From positions 5,580,001-5,644,000 of the forward strand of contig OY969783.1 in NCBI GenBank assembly GCA_963702995.1: 64,000 nucleotides of DNA. The letters are read 5' to 3'. This document shows positions 47,719 to 56,165 of the stretch, one piece after another (position 1 is the first letter of the stretch; each line of letters starts with the position of its first letter). The notes under the pieces were generated by a model. It saw nothing but the letters and a program-made list of their open reading frames with translations. It was not told where the DNA came from and ran no database searches. Made by a program: the position numbers and the translations under genes. Source of the DNA: MFD04580-c1 sp963702995. GTDB taxonomy: Bacteria; Planctomycetota; Phycisphaerae; Tepidisphaerales; Tepidisphaeraceae.

Positions 47719-49669
47719 ATGACCAGCGCGAGCCCAACCATCTCGGTGCTGATGGCCGTCTACAACGGCGGGCGCTACCTCCCCGAAGCGATCGAGAGCA
47801 TCCTCGCGCAGACATTTACCGACTTTGAGTTCCTGATCCTGGACGACGGTTCCACGGAAGATGTCCTGCGGGCCCTTCGCGAGTACGAGTTAAAGGACCC
47901 GCGCGTCAAGGTTCGCAGCCGGCCGAACAAGGGGCTGACCCGCTCGCTCAACGAACTGTTCGCCTGGAGCAGTGGCGAGTTCCTCGCCCGGATGGACAGC
48001 GACGATGTCGCCCTGCCCGAGCGGTTCGCGCTTCAGGTGGAGGCCTTGCGTCGCGACCCGTCGCTGGTCTGCGTCGGCGGGACTTTCCAGTTGATCGACG
48101 GCGAGGGGCGCGTCCTGACAACTCTGAAGCCTCCGCCCGACCATGCCGAGATCCAGCGCCGGCGCTGGCCGGCCACGGGACGATCTGCCACCCGACCGCG
48201 ATGATCCGCCGCGAGGCGCTCACTCGATTGAAGGGGTATGACGAGTCGTTCAAGACCGCGCAGGACCTGGACCTCTGGCTGAGGCTCGGTGAGATCGGCC
48301 GCCTGGCGAACCTGCCCCAAACAGTCCTGAAATTCCGCCTCCATGAAGGGTCCGTCAGCGAGACCAAGCGAGTCGAGCAGCGGACCTCGGCCCGGATGGC
48401 GTGCGAACGCGCTGGGCGCGGCGCGGCATCCGCGGCGTCTTTGAAGCCGAGGAGCCGTGGAGGCCCGGGAGCGATCCGGCGTCCCGATTCCGGTTCGCCC
48501 TGCAGTACGGCTGGTGGGCGTTCAACAGCCGCCAGCGTCGGACGGCGCTGCACTATGCGATGCAGGCGATCAAGGCCCGCCCGTTCCAGCGCGACGGTTG
48601 GAAGCTCTTTGTCGCCGCGGCCGTCAAGCCGATGGGTCGAGCCGCGATTCGCGCGCTGCCCGGGGAAGAGCCCTTCGCCCAACTGGACCGCCCTTTGCCG
48701 CGAACGCTTCCGCTTTCGATCATCGTCCCCATGCGGAACGGGCGCCCGTTTGTCGAGAAGTCGATCCGATCGCTGTTCGGGCAGCTTCCCGGGCCGTACG
48801 AGATTGTGGTCGTGGACGACGGTTCGACCGACGGGTCGCCGCAGTTGGTGCGCCTGCTTGCCGCCTCGCCGGACGCACCGATCATCCGCGTTGTCCGTGG
48901 GCCACAGCAGGGGATCTCGGCCGCCATGAACGCCGGGATCGCGGCCGCCCTGGGGTCGCTCATCTGCCGGTGCGACGCCGACGATCTCTTCCCGCCAGGC
49001 CGGCTCGCCCGGCAGGCCGACTGGCTCAACGCGCACCCGGACTTCGGCGCCGTGTGCGGGAGCTTTTCCACGATTACGCACAAGGGCGTCCGCATCGCGG
49101 ACCTGGAATGCGGGCGCGTTGAGGAAGAGATCACCGAGGAACTGCGCCAGGGCCGCAGCCGCACCCACCTCGGCACATGGCTCATCCGCGCCGATGCGAT
49201 CCGCGCCGCCGGAGGGTTCCGGCCGTGGTTCGTCACCGCCGAAGACATCGACCTCCAACTGCGGGTGGGGGGGGGTTGCCGGGTTTTCTACGAGCCCATC
49301 CCCTCCTACATCTACCGTCTTCACGACGCCTCGATCACCCACACTCAGGCGACCAACGCACGCGAGTTCTACGAGGCGACGGCGAAGGCCTTCGCCCGAC
49401 AGCGCCAGGAAGGCGGCCGCGACGATCTCCAACTGGGCAACCCTCCGTCGCCGCCCCGCCCCGACCGAACGGCGGAGGGCCGAGCCTCGGGCGCGCATCT
49501 GCAAGTGCAGGGAATGCTGGTCGGCGCAAGCTGGAAGGAGCACCGGGCGGGCCACAAGATGAAGGCGCTCGCGACCGGCTTCCGCGCATGCCTCGCCCGG
49601 CCGCAGAACTTCAAGGCTTGGAAAAACCTCGGCGCCCTCGCCGTCAAATCCCCCGGCCGCGCCGCCTGA
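47719..49669 (+). CDS. Tandem double GT2 glycosyltransferase (two frameshifts; may be two genes)
   Basis: First domain: ISVLMAVYNGGRYLPEAIES, FLILDDGSTEDVLRAL, ARMDSDDVALPERF. It continues one frame back after about 48170 (MIRREALTRLKGYDESFKTA, DLDLWLRLGEIG) and one more frame back after about 48400 (GVFEAEEPWRPGSDPASRF), ending in the helical tail ALQYGWWAFNSRQRRTALHY, GWKLFVAAAVKP. With no stop the frame enters a second GT2: LSIIVPMRNGRPFVEKSIRS, IVVVDDGSTDGSPQLV, CRCDADDLFPPGRL, TAEDIDLQLRVGGG, and a similar tail ending WKNLGALAVKSPGRAA. About 650 residues if one protein. An ATG at 48632 could start the second as a separate gene. Bifunctional GT2 proteins are known, for example chondroitin synthases, so either is possible. 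Confidence 0.75.
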
Positions 49670-49745
49670 ACGCCTCGTGCGTAAACCCGCGCGACCGTTA
49701 CTCTGGCTCGTTCGATAGAAAATGTCGGGTGCGGCACCCGAATAA

Positions 49746-49864
49746 GCGCCGCCGGTGCCCTCACCGGCGGTGTCTCCGACCGCACACAAGTCCGCCGGTG
49801 GAGGCACCGGCCGCACGTTGGATGACAGCGCCTCGCACCCGCAATCTTGCCTGGAACGGTCCGC
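49746..49864 (-). repeat. REP-like palindromic repeat, copy C (inverted)
   Basis: Reverse-complement copy of the unit at 15130-15250. It includes CGCCTCGCACCCGCAATCTT and the CCGCCGGTG/CACCGGCGG palindromic core. It lies between the convergent GT2 and oxidoreductase genes. Confidence 0.75.
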
Positions 49865-49948
49865 TACGACGCAGCCACCCAAAAGGACCGCATCGCCGTC
49901 CGTTGCGGGCCACTCGCGTTTACCGAACGACTCGGCCGTGCCTGCCGA

Positions 49949-51307
49949 CTAATCGAGCAATGACGAGAGCGAAAATTGGGGGTCTCTAAGCAGCGCCTCG
50001 CGCCCGTCCAGCCGGGCCCGCCGTGCGATGAGCTCCCTGAGCGTGCCTTCGTCCGCCGGGCGGCCGACGCACAGCGCCTGGGCCAAACGACCGTCCGCGG
50101 CGATGCCCAACTCGACCAACGCGGGGGCCTCGGGAGCGGCCGATCCGAACGTCACGCGGCGGTCCACGAAGCGCGGCTCGCCCCAGGCACGCAGGGTCAG
50201 GTCGAACACCTCGGAGCTGAAGGTGCTGACGGCCGCGTAGGCCTCGTCGGCGCCGCTCATGTTGCGGCCGGCGAGGCTCCCCGTCACCACCGCGTGGTCC
50301 CAATGGTCAATCACCCGGTGCTTGCCGAACAAGGGGTCCAACACGGCGCAGCAGTCGCCCGCGGCGTAGATGCCCGGAAGGTTCGTCTGGCATCTCTCGT
50401 TGACCAGGATCGCCTTACCTGATGCGAGCGGGGTGTTGCGGAGCAGGTCCTTGTTTGAGGCCGACCCGACCGCTGCGATTGTAAAATCGCAATCGAGCGC
50501 TATCGCCCCGGGTGGGGAGATCGACGGCCGCGTGCCGTTGCCGGACCGCGGGCCGTTCGCCGGCTTGCCAGTCGTCGGTCGCCCGTCGGCCGGCGGGATG
50601 ATCACCCGCTGAACGCGGCCGTCCCCCTCGAGCCGGAGCGGCCGGGCGTTCGGGTAGACCGTGACGCCGTGTGCTTCCAGCACGCGGGCCAGGAACCGAC
50701 CGGCGGCGCTCCCGGCGACGTTGCTCCACGGGTGATCGTGCGACGCGAGCAGGTCAACGGCAATGCCCATCTGCGTGAGCGACGCCGCCAACTCGACCCC
50801 AAGCAGCCCGGCGCCGACGATCGTCGCCCGGCCGCGACCGCCCGCATGCGGGCGGCCGTCGCGGCGGGCCTTGTCGATCGTCGTCTCCAGCGTGGCGATA
50901 TCGGCCAGCGTCCGGACGTAAAAAAGGTTGGGAAGCTCGGCGCCCGGCACGTCGAGGGTCAGCGGGTTCCCTCCGGTGGCGATCAGCAGCCGATCGAAGC
51001 TGATCTCTTCACCGTTGTCGAGCGCGACCGCCGAGCGGGTCGCGTCGAGTCGCGCGACCCGCCGCCCGGTCCGCAGCGCGACGTGATGCGCCTCAAACCA
51101 CCCCGACTCCATCGTGAACAGCGCTTCGCGCGGCATTTGCCGGCGCAAAAAGGCCTTGCTGAGCGGCGGACGGTGGTAGGGGCGGTTGATCTCCTGCCCG
51201 ATGAGGGTGATTGAGCCGTCCGGGTCGCGCTGCCGGATGGCGGCCGCCGCCGAACTGCTGGCGACTCCGCCGCCGATCAAAAGATATTTGACGTGAACGT
51301 TACTCAT
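49949..51307 (-). CDS. FAD/NAD(P)-dependent oxidoreductase, ferredoxin-reductase-like
   Basis: Two-dinucleotide-fold flavoprotein of 452 residues that passes electrons from NAD(P)H to a small redox partner. The first FAD loop is YLLIGGGVASSSAAAAI, with NRPYHRPPLSKAFL following as in rubredoxin/ferredoxin and AIF-type reductases. The NAD(P) loop is ATIVGAGLLGVELAASL (about 185) and the second FAD motif is GIYAAGDCCAVLDP (about 335). A Pro/Gly-rich insert (GRPTTGKPANGPRSGNG) lies between them. The ATG at 51307 gives a start close to the first strand; an upstream in-frame start at 51361 is possible. No ferredoxin or oxygenase partner is adjacent. Confidence 0.87.
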   Translation of the reverse strand: MSNVHVKYLLIGGGVASSSAAAAIRQRDPDGSITLIGQEINRPYHRPPLSKAFLRRQMPREALFTMESGWFEAHHVALRTGRRVARLDATRSAVALDNGEEISFDRLLIATGGNPLTLDVPGAELPNLFYVRTLADIATLETTIDKARRDGRPHAGGRGRATIVGAGLLGVELAASLTQMGIAVDLLASHDHPWSNVAGSAAGRFLARVLEAHGVTVYPNARPLRLEGDGRVQRVIIPPADGRPTTGKPANGPRSGNGTRPSISPPGAIALDCDFTIAAVGSASNKDLLRNTPLASGKAILVNERCQTNLPGIYAAGDCCAVLDPLFGKHRVIDHWDHAVVTGSLAGRNMSGADEAYAAVSTFSSEVFDLTLRAWGEPRFVDRRVTFGSAAPEAPALVELGIAADGRLAQALCVGRPADEGTLRELIARRARLDGREALLRDPQFSLSSLLD

Positions 51308-51379
51308 GGTGTTCAACTGGAAGAGCGTGCCTGCCAATTGTATCTCGTCCGTGCCCATCAAAGCGTGGAGGGGACAAAA

Positions 51380-51457
51380 ATGAACAAGCTTGCCCGCTTC
51401 AGCCGTGCGGCCCTCGCAACCTTCGTCGTCCGAAAGGTCGGGGCCGCCTCGCTCTGA
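51380..51457 (+). CDS. Possible small ORF with strong ribosome site
   Basis: ATG at 51380 is preceded by GGAGGGG at a good distance. It reads MNKLARFSRAALATFVVRK to a TGA at 51455-51457, 25 residues, amphipathic and basic. It may be the start of a longer protein cut by a frame error, or a short leader before the DUF1223 gene. Not recognised; low confidence. Confidence 0.3.
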   Translation: MNKLARFSRAALATFVVRKVGAASL

Positions 51458-51628
51458 TCCTCATTCTGGCGGGCCTGGGGAATAGTCTCGCCGGCGACGG
51501 AGTATCCGATGTTGCAATCCGCGGCCGCCGGCTTCGTCGCGGGCGCTCGGACGTCGGTCGCTGATGTTCGACCCGCGGTGAAAAGTTCGACGGCTCTGTC
51601 GAACCGGGAAGCTCGATCCGGAGTCATC

Positions 51629-52429
51629 ATGTTCTTCGTGAAGTGCGCTGTCTGCGTCGCAACCTTGTGCGTGGCGTTGGTTGTCGTAGGGTGCGAAGCG
51701 AGCGCCGCGACGGGCGCCCCGACAAGCCGGCCGTCCGCGCCGGGCCGGGCCCCGTTCGCCGTGGTGGAGCTTTTCACCTCTGAAGGATGCTCGAGTTGCC
51801 CTCCGGCCGACGAGGCCCTTGCCCGCCTGGTAGACGATTCCCGCCGCTCGGGGGTTCCCGTTTATCCGCTTGCGTTTCATGTTGACTACTGGAACGACCT
51901 GGGCTGGAGCGACCCTTATTCCTCCGCCGCCTTCAGTGAGTGCCAGCGGACGTACGCCTCGCGTGGCGGCGCCCGGCAGGTCTATACGCCGCAGATGATC
52001 GTCAACGGGAAGGGCGGGTTTGTTGGGTCCGATTCGGCCGAAGCGGCAAAGCAGATTCGCCAAGCGCTGGAGCGGCCGGCGGCGGTGCCCGTCAGCCTCG
52101 GCATCGCCAGGCTTCAAGGCGACAAGTTGCAGGTCTCCTATGGGTTTGACAACAACCCGCTCCCAGCCAATGCCACCTTGGTCGTGACGGTCGCCGAGCG
52201 AGGGGTGACGACGGCGGTGAAAGCCGGAGAAAACGGCGGCCGGTCGCTGCGGCATGAGAACGTCGTCCGGGCGTACGCGACGGTTGCAAGCCCCATCGCC
52301 GCCGGCGGCACCGTCGAGCTCACACTGCCCGCCGGTCTGAAGCGAGAAAATGCGTCGGTCGTCGGCTTCGTTCAAGATACAAAGTCGCTGGAGATCCTGG
52401 GGGCGAATGCGATCGACCTGGGCAAATGA
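51629..52429 (+). CDS. DUF1223 thioredoxin-fold lipoprotein
   Basis: A 266-residue exported protein. The signal peptide MFFVKCAVCVATLCVALVVVGC ends in a lipobox-like VVVGC. The DUF1223 hallmark follows: VVELFTSEGCSSCPPADEAL, a thioredoxin-like CxxC. Then come FHVDYWNDLGWSDPYSS, RQVYTPQMIVNGKGGFVGS and a C-terminal beta domain. The family is thought to be redox-active in the periplasm, but its substrate is not known. The ATG at 51629 has GGAG about 6 bases upstream; longer in-frame starts precede the signal peptide and are less likely. Confidence 0.85.
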   Translation: MFFVKCAVCVATLCVALVVVGCEASAATGAPTSRPSAPGRAPFAVVELFTSEGCSSCPPADEALARLVDDSRRSGVPVYPLAFHVDYWNDLGWSDPYSSAAFSECQRTYASRGGARQVYTPQMIVNGKGGFVGSDSAEAAKQIRQALERPAAVPVSLGIARLQGDKLQVSYGFDNNPLPANATLVVTVAERGVTTAVKAGENGGRSLRHENVVRAYATVASPIAAGGTVELTLPAGLKRENASVVGFVQDTKSLEILGANAIDLGK

Positions 52430-52448
52430 GCGCGGGGCGGGCGGGCAC

Positions 52449-53438
52449 TCAGCTCGGCTCTTTGCCGCCGGCCGGGCCGGACGGGGGCGTCAGATCGTGG
52501 AGGAGCTGGGCTTGTGCCGCACGCCCCTCGGGCGGGTCGGCCGGGGTCAGGCAGCACGGGAAACCGCGGAGATAGAGATACGCCCGGTTGAGCGGGCTTG
52601 CCCGCTCGCCGCCGATCAGCGCCTTGGCCCGCAGCGCCTTGAACGATTCGGCATCGGCGACCGTCGCTTGCCGCCACTTGCGTTCCGACGCCGGCAAGGC
52701 GGCGACCAACGCTCGCACCGCGGCCGCTCGCGAGGCGAGCGACGGGCGATTGGCGGGGGGCGCGGGCGGCCCATCCAGGCCTCGGGCCTTCAAGTGCTCG
52801 TACACGTCGGCAAACTTCAGCGGGTCCCAGCCGCCGCGGACGTAGAAGGTGAAGGCGAGCGCATCCGCGGGGCTTTCCACATCGCCGGGCATCGGGAAGC
52901 TGACGAACTGGTATGCCGTGCGATCGAGCGACGCCCGTGCGTCGGGCTTCATCCCGGTCTTCTGAAGGTCGAGGCTCACGGCGTGGGCGAACTCGTGGGC
53001 CATGACGGCCGCCAGCTCGTCCTCAGACTCGCATGCCTGCATCAGGCCGCTGTAGACGTAGATATGCCGGCCCCCGGTCGGCACGGCGTTGACCGATTCA
53101 CTCCCGACCAGATGAAACCGCATCGCCGCGAAGACCGGGTCCTTCGTCTTGGTCGGGTCGGCGGCGGTCGCGCCCGCGACGACGCGCATGCCTAGCAGGC
53201 CGAAGTATTCATTCAGCTCGGTGTCGCCTGCGACGGCTGTCTGAAGCGATTCGGTATGGAGACGCTCCGCCTGCTGAACGAACTCGGCGGCCGGTGAAGG
53301 GGCGCTCTGGCACCCGCCGCCCAGGCCGAGACTGGCAACGGCCAGAACTGCAAATGAGAACGCTCGGGCTGAAGCGCGGCGAAGCCGGGCGGCCGTTGTC
53401 AGATTCAACATGGGGTGAAGGTCAGTCAGGTTCATCAA
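52449..53438 (-). CDS. M48-type zinc metallopeptidase, lipoprotein
   Basis: A 329-residue peptidase with an N-terminal signal and lipobox-like LGGGC (about residue 43), so it is probably membrane-anchored in the periplasm. The zinc site HEFAH is in LAAVMAHEFAHAVSLDL (about 148-152), with NAVPTGGRHIYVYSGLM just before it, as in Oma1/BepA/LoiP-type enzymes. The third ligand is probably the Glu of DVESPADALAF, which aligns with the ExxAD position. Such proteases take part in outer-membrane protein quality control. It converges with the DUF1223 gene, with about 20 bases between them. The start could also be the ATG at 53411. Confidence 0.88.
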   Translation of the reverse strand: MMNLTDLHPMLNLTTAARLRRASARAFSFAVLAVASLGLGGGCQSAPSPAAEFVQQAERLHTESLQTAVAGDTELNEYFGLLGMRVVAGATAADPTKTKDPVFAAMRFHLVGSESVNAVPTGGRHIYVYSGLMQACESEDELAAVMAHEFAHAVSLDLQKTGMKPDARASLDRTAYQFVSFPMPGDVESPADALAFTFYVRGGWDPLKFADVYEHLKARGLDGPPAPPANRPSLASRAAAVRALVAALPASERKWRQATVADAESFKALRAKALIGGERASPLNRAYLYLRGFPCCLTPADPPEGRAAQAQLLHDLTPPSGPAGGKEPS

Positions 53439-53890
53439 AAGGCAAAGGGGGCGAAGCTATCGCCGCTTCCCGGGGCGCCAGCGGAGTATAACCATCCGCC
53501 CCGGATTGCGCGCCCCGGCGTACCGGATAAAGGGCGGCTGCGTTTCCCGCAAGAAAAAACGCCGGCCGCGGTGTGGGCGCGGCCGGCGTCGCCAGAAAGG
53601 GAAGGGAGCGTGTGAAGGGCCCGAACAAGGCCCTGTCAGGCGCCCGCCCGATCAGCCTCCAGGCCACCGGACGGGACGCGTCTGCCTGACACCAAGGATG
53701 TACGATTCAGCGACGCGGGCGGCAAAGCGCCGGGAGAACTCGTAGCTCCAGCGCCTCCTGCTTCCGCTTTAGGCCTCGAAAGAAGCTGAACTGTCATAGG
53801 CGTCACGGGCCACAGGCACAGAAGTCGCCACTCGGGCAAGATCGTAAATGTCGGCCGAATTCGTGCCGCTCCGCGACATGGGCTAGCGGC
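53439..53890. other. Intergenic region with minus-strand terminator
   Basis: About 450 bases between the peptidase start and the restriction relic. It contains the terminator at 53553-53589. To its right, 53600-53890 holds no convincing gene, although a terminator pointing leftwards implies a transcript coming from there or from the methyltransferase. Confidence 0.45.
53553..53589 (-). terminator. Rho-independent terminator, minus strand
   Basis: On the minus strand: a GC-rich hairpin with arms ACGCCGGCCGCG/CGCGGCCGGCGT around an 8-base loop, followed directly by a run of T (AAAAAA on the plus strand at 53553-53558). It would end leftward transcription from the restriction-modification relic before the peptidase gene. 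Confidence 0.8.
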
Positions 53891-54025
53891 TTAACCTTTC
53901 GCGTCGTATGGCCCAAGGAAGCGTTCCCCGTTGAAATGGATCAGGTGTGTCGGAGCGTCGGCCACCCACACCTCGGTCTCCCAGGAGATGTCGCCCAGGT
54001 ACTTCACCATCGCCTTTCGGTTGAG
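53891..54025 (-). pseudogene. 3' remnant of BsuBI/PstI-type restriction endonuclease
   Basis: In a different frame from the end of the upstream fusion protein, the minus strand reads LNRKAMVKYLGDISWETEV, then WVADAPTHLIHFNGERFLGP and a stop at 53891-53893. This is the C-terminal end of BsuBI/PstI-family endonucleases as I know them. The N-terminal DNA-binding part of the same endonuclease is fused to the methyltransferase immediately before it. So roughly 140 residues carrying the nuclease core have been deleted, leaving the two ends joined out of frame. Confidence 0.75.
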
Positions 54026-56001
54026 AAGGTTTCGAGGTTTCGTCCCCAATCCGGCGTCCCGTACGTCCTCAGCAGCTCAAGCGTTGACGCCTCGATCTGG
54101 TAGACATTCGCGGGGCTATTGACGGCTCTGGGCCCGTCGGGGTTGAGGACCACCAATCCCGCCTGTTCCAGTTGGTGGACCGTGAATCGCCGGACGGTCT
54201 CTCGACTGTTGGGAGCGTAGTTCCTCCCATAGTGTTCCGCGAAGTAGCCCATCATCGGAGTGATCCCCATCAGCGGGGCGGTGGCCTGGGCCCACGGCGT
54301 GCTCGGTGTCAGCCCCAGCAAGGTGAGAAGAGTCAAAGCCGATCGATCGTTCTGCTGCTCCTTGGGCATCCCCAGAGCGGTCAGTACCGCAAGCGCCTCA
54401 CCGATCTTCTGTTTCACCTGAAGTAGATTTTTCTTCTTTGCCATACCCATCAATTTCGATTCGATCAGTCGGTCGAGCTCTTCCTGCGGGGGGAACCGAT
54501 CCCCGATAGTCCCTCCCAATGCCTCGAGCCGCGCCCTGCTTGGGTACTTGATGTTCCGGAGATCGGCGGCATTCACCTGAGTGTGGCCGTTGAACTGGCG
54601 AAAGTACTCGTCCAACAGCGTGGAATTGAGGAAAGCGGTCAGGCCCTTGGCCAGATCCATTCCCAGGCCGCCACCCGTTTGATGAAAAAAGTTCACGTGA
54701 TTTTCGAACCCCACCGCCTCGCACGGGATTTTTAGCGGATCGAAGATCGCCGCGACCAGACGCCTCTTTTCCTCCTTCGCCGAGAATCGTTTCACCAGGA
54801 CATGAATGGCCGCGGGGACCAGACACCCCTGGCTTACGGGATCGACCGCGATAGCTGCGGGCTTCCTGCCGAACTTTTTCGGCCAGGCGATCCACCCACC
54901 CTCAAAATGAGCGGGATAGATCAGTGGAACGCATCCGGGCCCATACTCCTGTCGGAGTTGAGCTCGGGATCGAAATTCCACGACGCGGCCGGTCGAGACT
55001 TTGAGGCCGATGTCGTCCAGACTGTGGGTCAACGTGCCCATCCAGTCCGCGATATCAACCGCGGCCTCGTCGGTCGCGATGTGGATGAACAAGTCGGGGT
55101 CGCCCGGCTTCACCAGTTGATCGGCCCGCATCTCCCGTGACGTCCCGAGTTCGTCCGGGCCGCCGCTCGCGGTGACGACCACGCTCCCGCGCCGTTCCTG
55201 CGTCTTGACGGCGTGGAAAACGATGTTTTCTTGCAAGACGTCGTCATCACTAAATGCCTTTGATCGCGACTCGAAGACGTGAATGTGCCGCAATTCCATG
55301 CTTCGCAGAAGTTGCTTGCGGAATGGCTTGAAATAAGGCCCGTTGCAGAAGCTGCGCGGCGTGATCGCGACGAGTTCCCCGCCGTCGTCCAAGAGCTGTA
55401 TTGCCAAGCCCAGGAACGCCGTGTAGAGGTTCGTCGTTTCGATCCCCACCGCTCGCAGCAAAGAACGGGTTTCGGGATCGGTGTTGATCTTCCTGTAGGG
55501 CGGATTGAGGATTGCGGCGTCGTACAACTGCACGGGGCGAAACATCTCTTGCCGCAGCAGCCCGACAGCCGCTTCGATGAAGTCTGTCTCCTCCACGGCT
55601 CCCCTGAACCTCACGTGGGCGTCCTGGCAGTGGCGATCGCAATCTCTAAGCGTCGTACGCAGGTAGTGGGCGAATTCGGGGTCAAGCTCGAAAGCAGTTG
55701 CGATAATTTCGCTTGGCTTCCCTGGTCGTGCGACGGCATCGGCAACGTAGGCGGCCGTGAGCGAGCCGACCCCCGCACCGGCGTCCAACAACCGGACCGT
55801 CTCGCGCCCTCCGTCAAACAAAGAGGCCATATACGCGGCGACGCCCGGCGGCGTTGCATACTGGCCAAGCTGGCTTCGACGGTCGGCGTCCGCCCTGCCG
55901 AACGCGTCGATCCGATAGGAATCCACGCGTTGCAAAAGGTTGCCCGACTTAGGAACGTGTGGGACAGGGATCGGCGGGGATGGTATGGCTACAAGGCCCA
56001 T
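54004..56001 (-). CDS. Adenine-N6 DNA methyltransferase fused to endonuclease N-terminal domain
   Basis: A 665-residue fusion. Residues about 1-520 are an Eco57I-like N6-adenine methyltransferase: GQYATPPGVAAYMASLF, SAM motif LLDAGAGVGSLTAAYV, catalytic ILNPPYRKI, and a target-recognition part ending NAADLRNIKYPSRARLEALG. From MAKKKNLLQVKQKIG (54444) to the end is the helical/winged-helix N-terminal domain of BsuBI/PstI restriction endonucleases: LTALGMPKEQQNDRSALTLL, MGITPMMGYFAEHYG, YAPNSRETVRRFTVHQ, VYQIEASTLELLRTYG. In normal systems M and R are separate adjacent genes. Here they are in one frame, and R is truncated after LETFSTERRW. It probably methylates still but cannot cut. BsuBI/PstI recognise CTGCAG; the site here is a guess. 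A TTG start at 56052 is possible. Confidence 0.85.
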   Translation of the reverse strand: MGLVAIPSPPIPVPHVPKSGNLLQRVDSYRIDAFGRADADRRSQLGQYATPPGVAAYMASLFDGGRETVRLLDAGAGVGSLTAAYVADAVARPGKPSEIIATAFELDPEFAHYLRTTLRDCDRHCQDAHVRFRGAVEETDFIEAAVGLLRQEMFRPVQLYDAAILNPPYRKINTDPETRSLLRAVGIETTNLYTAFLGLAIQLLDDGGELVAITPRSFCNGPYFKPFRKQLLRSMELRHIHVFESRSKAFSDDDVLQENIVFHAVKTQERRGSVVVTASGGPDELGTSREMRADQLVKPGDPDLFIHIATDEAAVDIADWMGTLTHSLDDIGLKVSTGRVVEFRSRAQLRQEYGPGCVPLIYPAHFEGGWIAWPKKFGRKPAAIAVDPVSQGCLVPAAIHVLVKRFSAKEEKRRLVAAIFDPLKIPCEAVGFENHVNFFHQTGGGLGMDLAKGLTAFLNSTLLDEYFRQFNGHTQVNAADLRNIKYPSRARLEALGGTIGDRFPPQEELDRLIESKLMGMAKKKNLLQVKQKIGEALAVLTALGMPKEQQNDRSALTLLTLLGLTPSTPWAQATAPLMGITPMMGYFAEHYGRNYAPNSRETVRRFTVHQLEQAGLVVLNPDGPRAVNSPANVYQIEASTLELLRTYGTPDWGRNLETFSTERRW

Positions 56002-56165
56002 TGGGAATGGCACAATACTACCCTGCCAGCGATCCGGCCACTTCCCGAACAAGGGGCAGCACGTTTGTCTGCTTATAGCCTAAGATTTCGACGATCGAGA
56101 ACGTTTGTGACATCCGGGTGCGAAGTCAGTTCGACATTCGATTCGGATCGCCCCCGTCCGTTCGA

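Noticed and set aside
47948..49882. 644-codon open frame on the minus strand
   Set aside because: It lies antisense to the GT2 genes, whose motifs are clear on the plus strand. It has no recognisable domain; long antisense frames are common in high-GC DNA.
53600..53900. Possible tmRNA, SRP RNA or RNase P RNA upstream of the minus-strand terminator
   Set aside because: I could not find the conserved core sequences of any of these RNAs; only the terminator supports a transcript.
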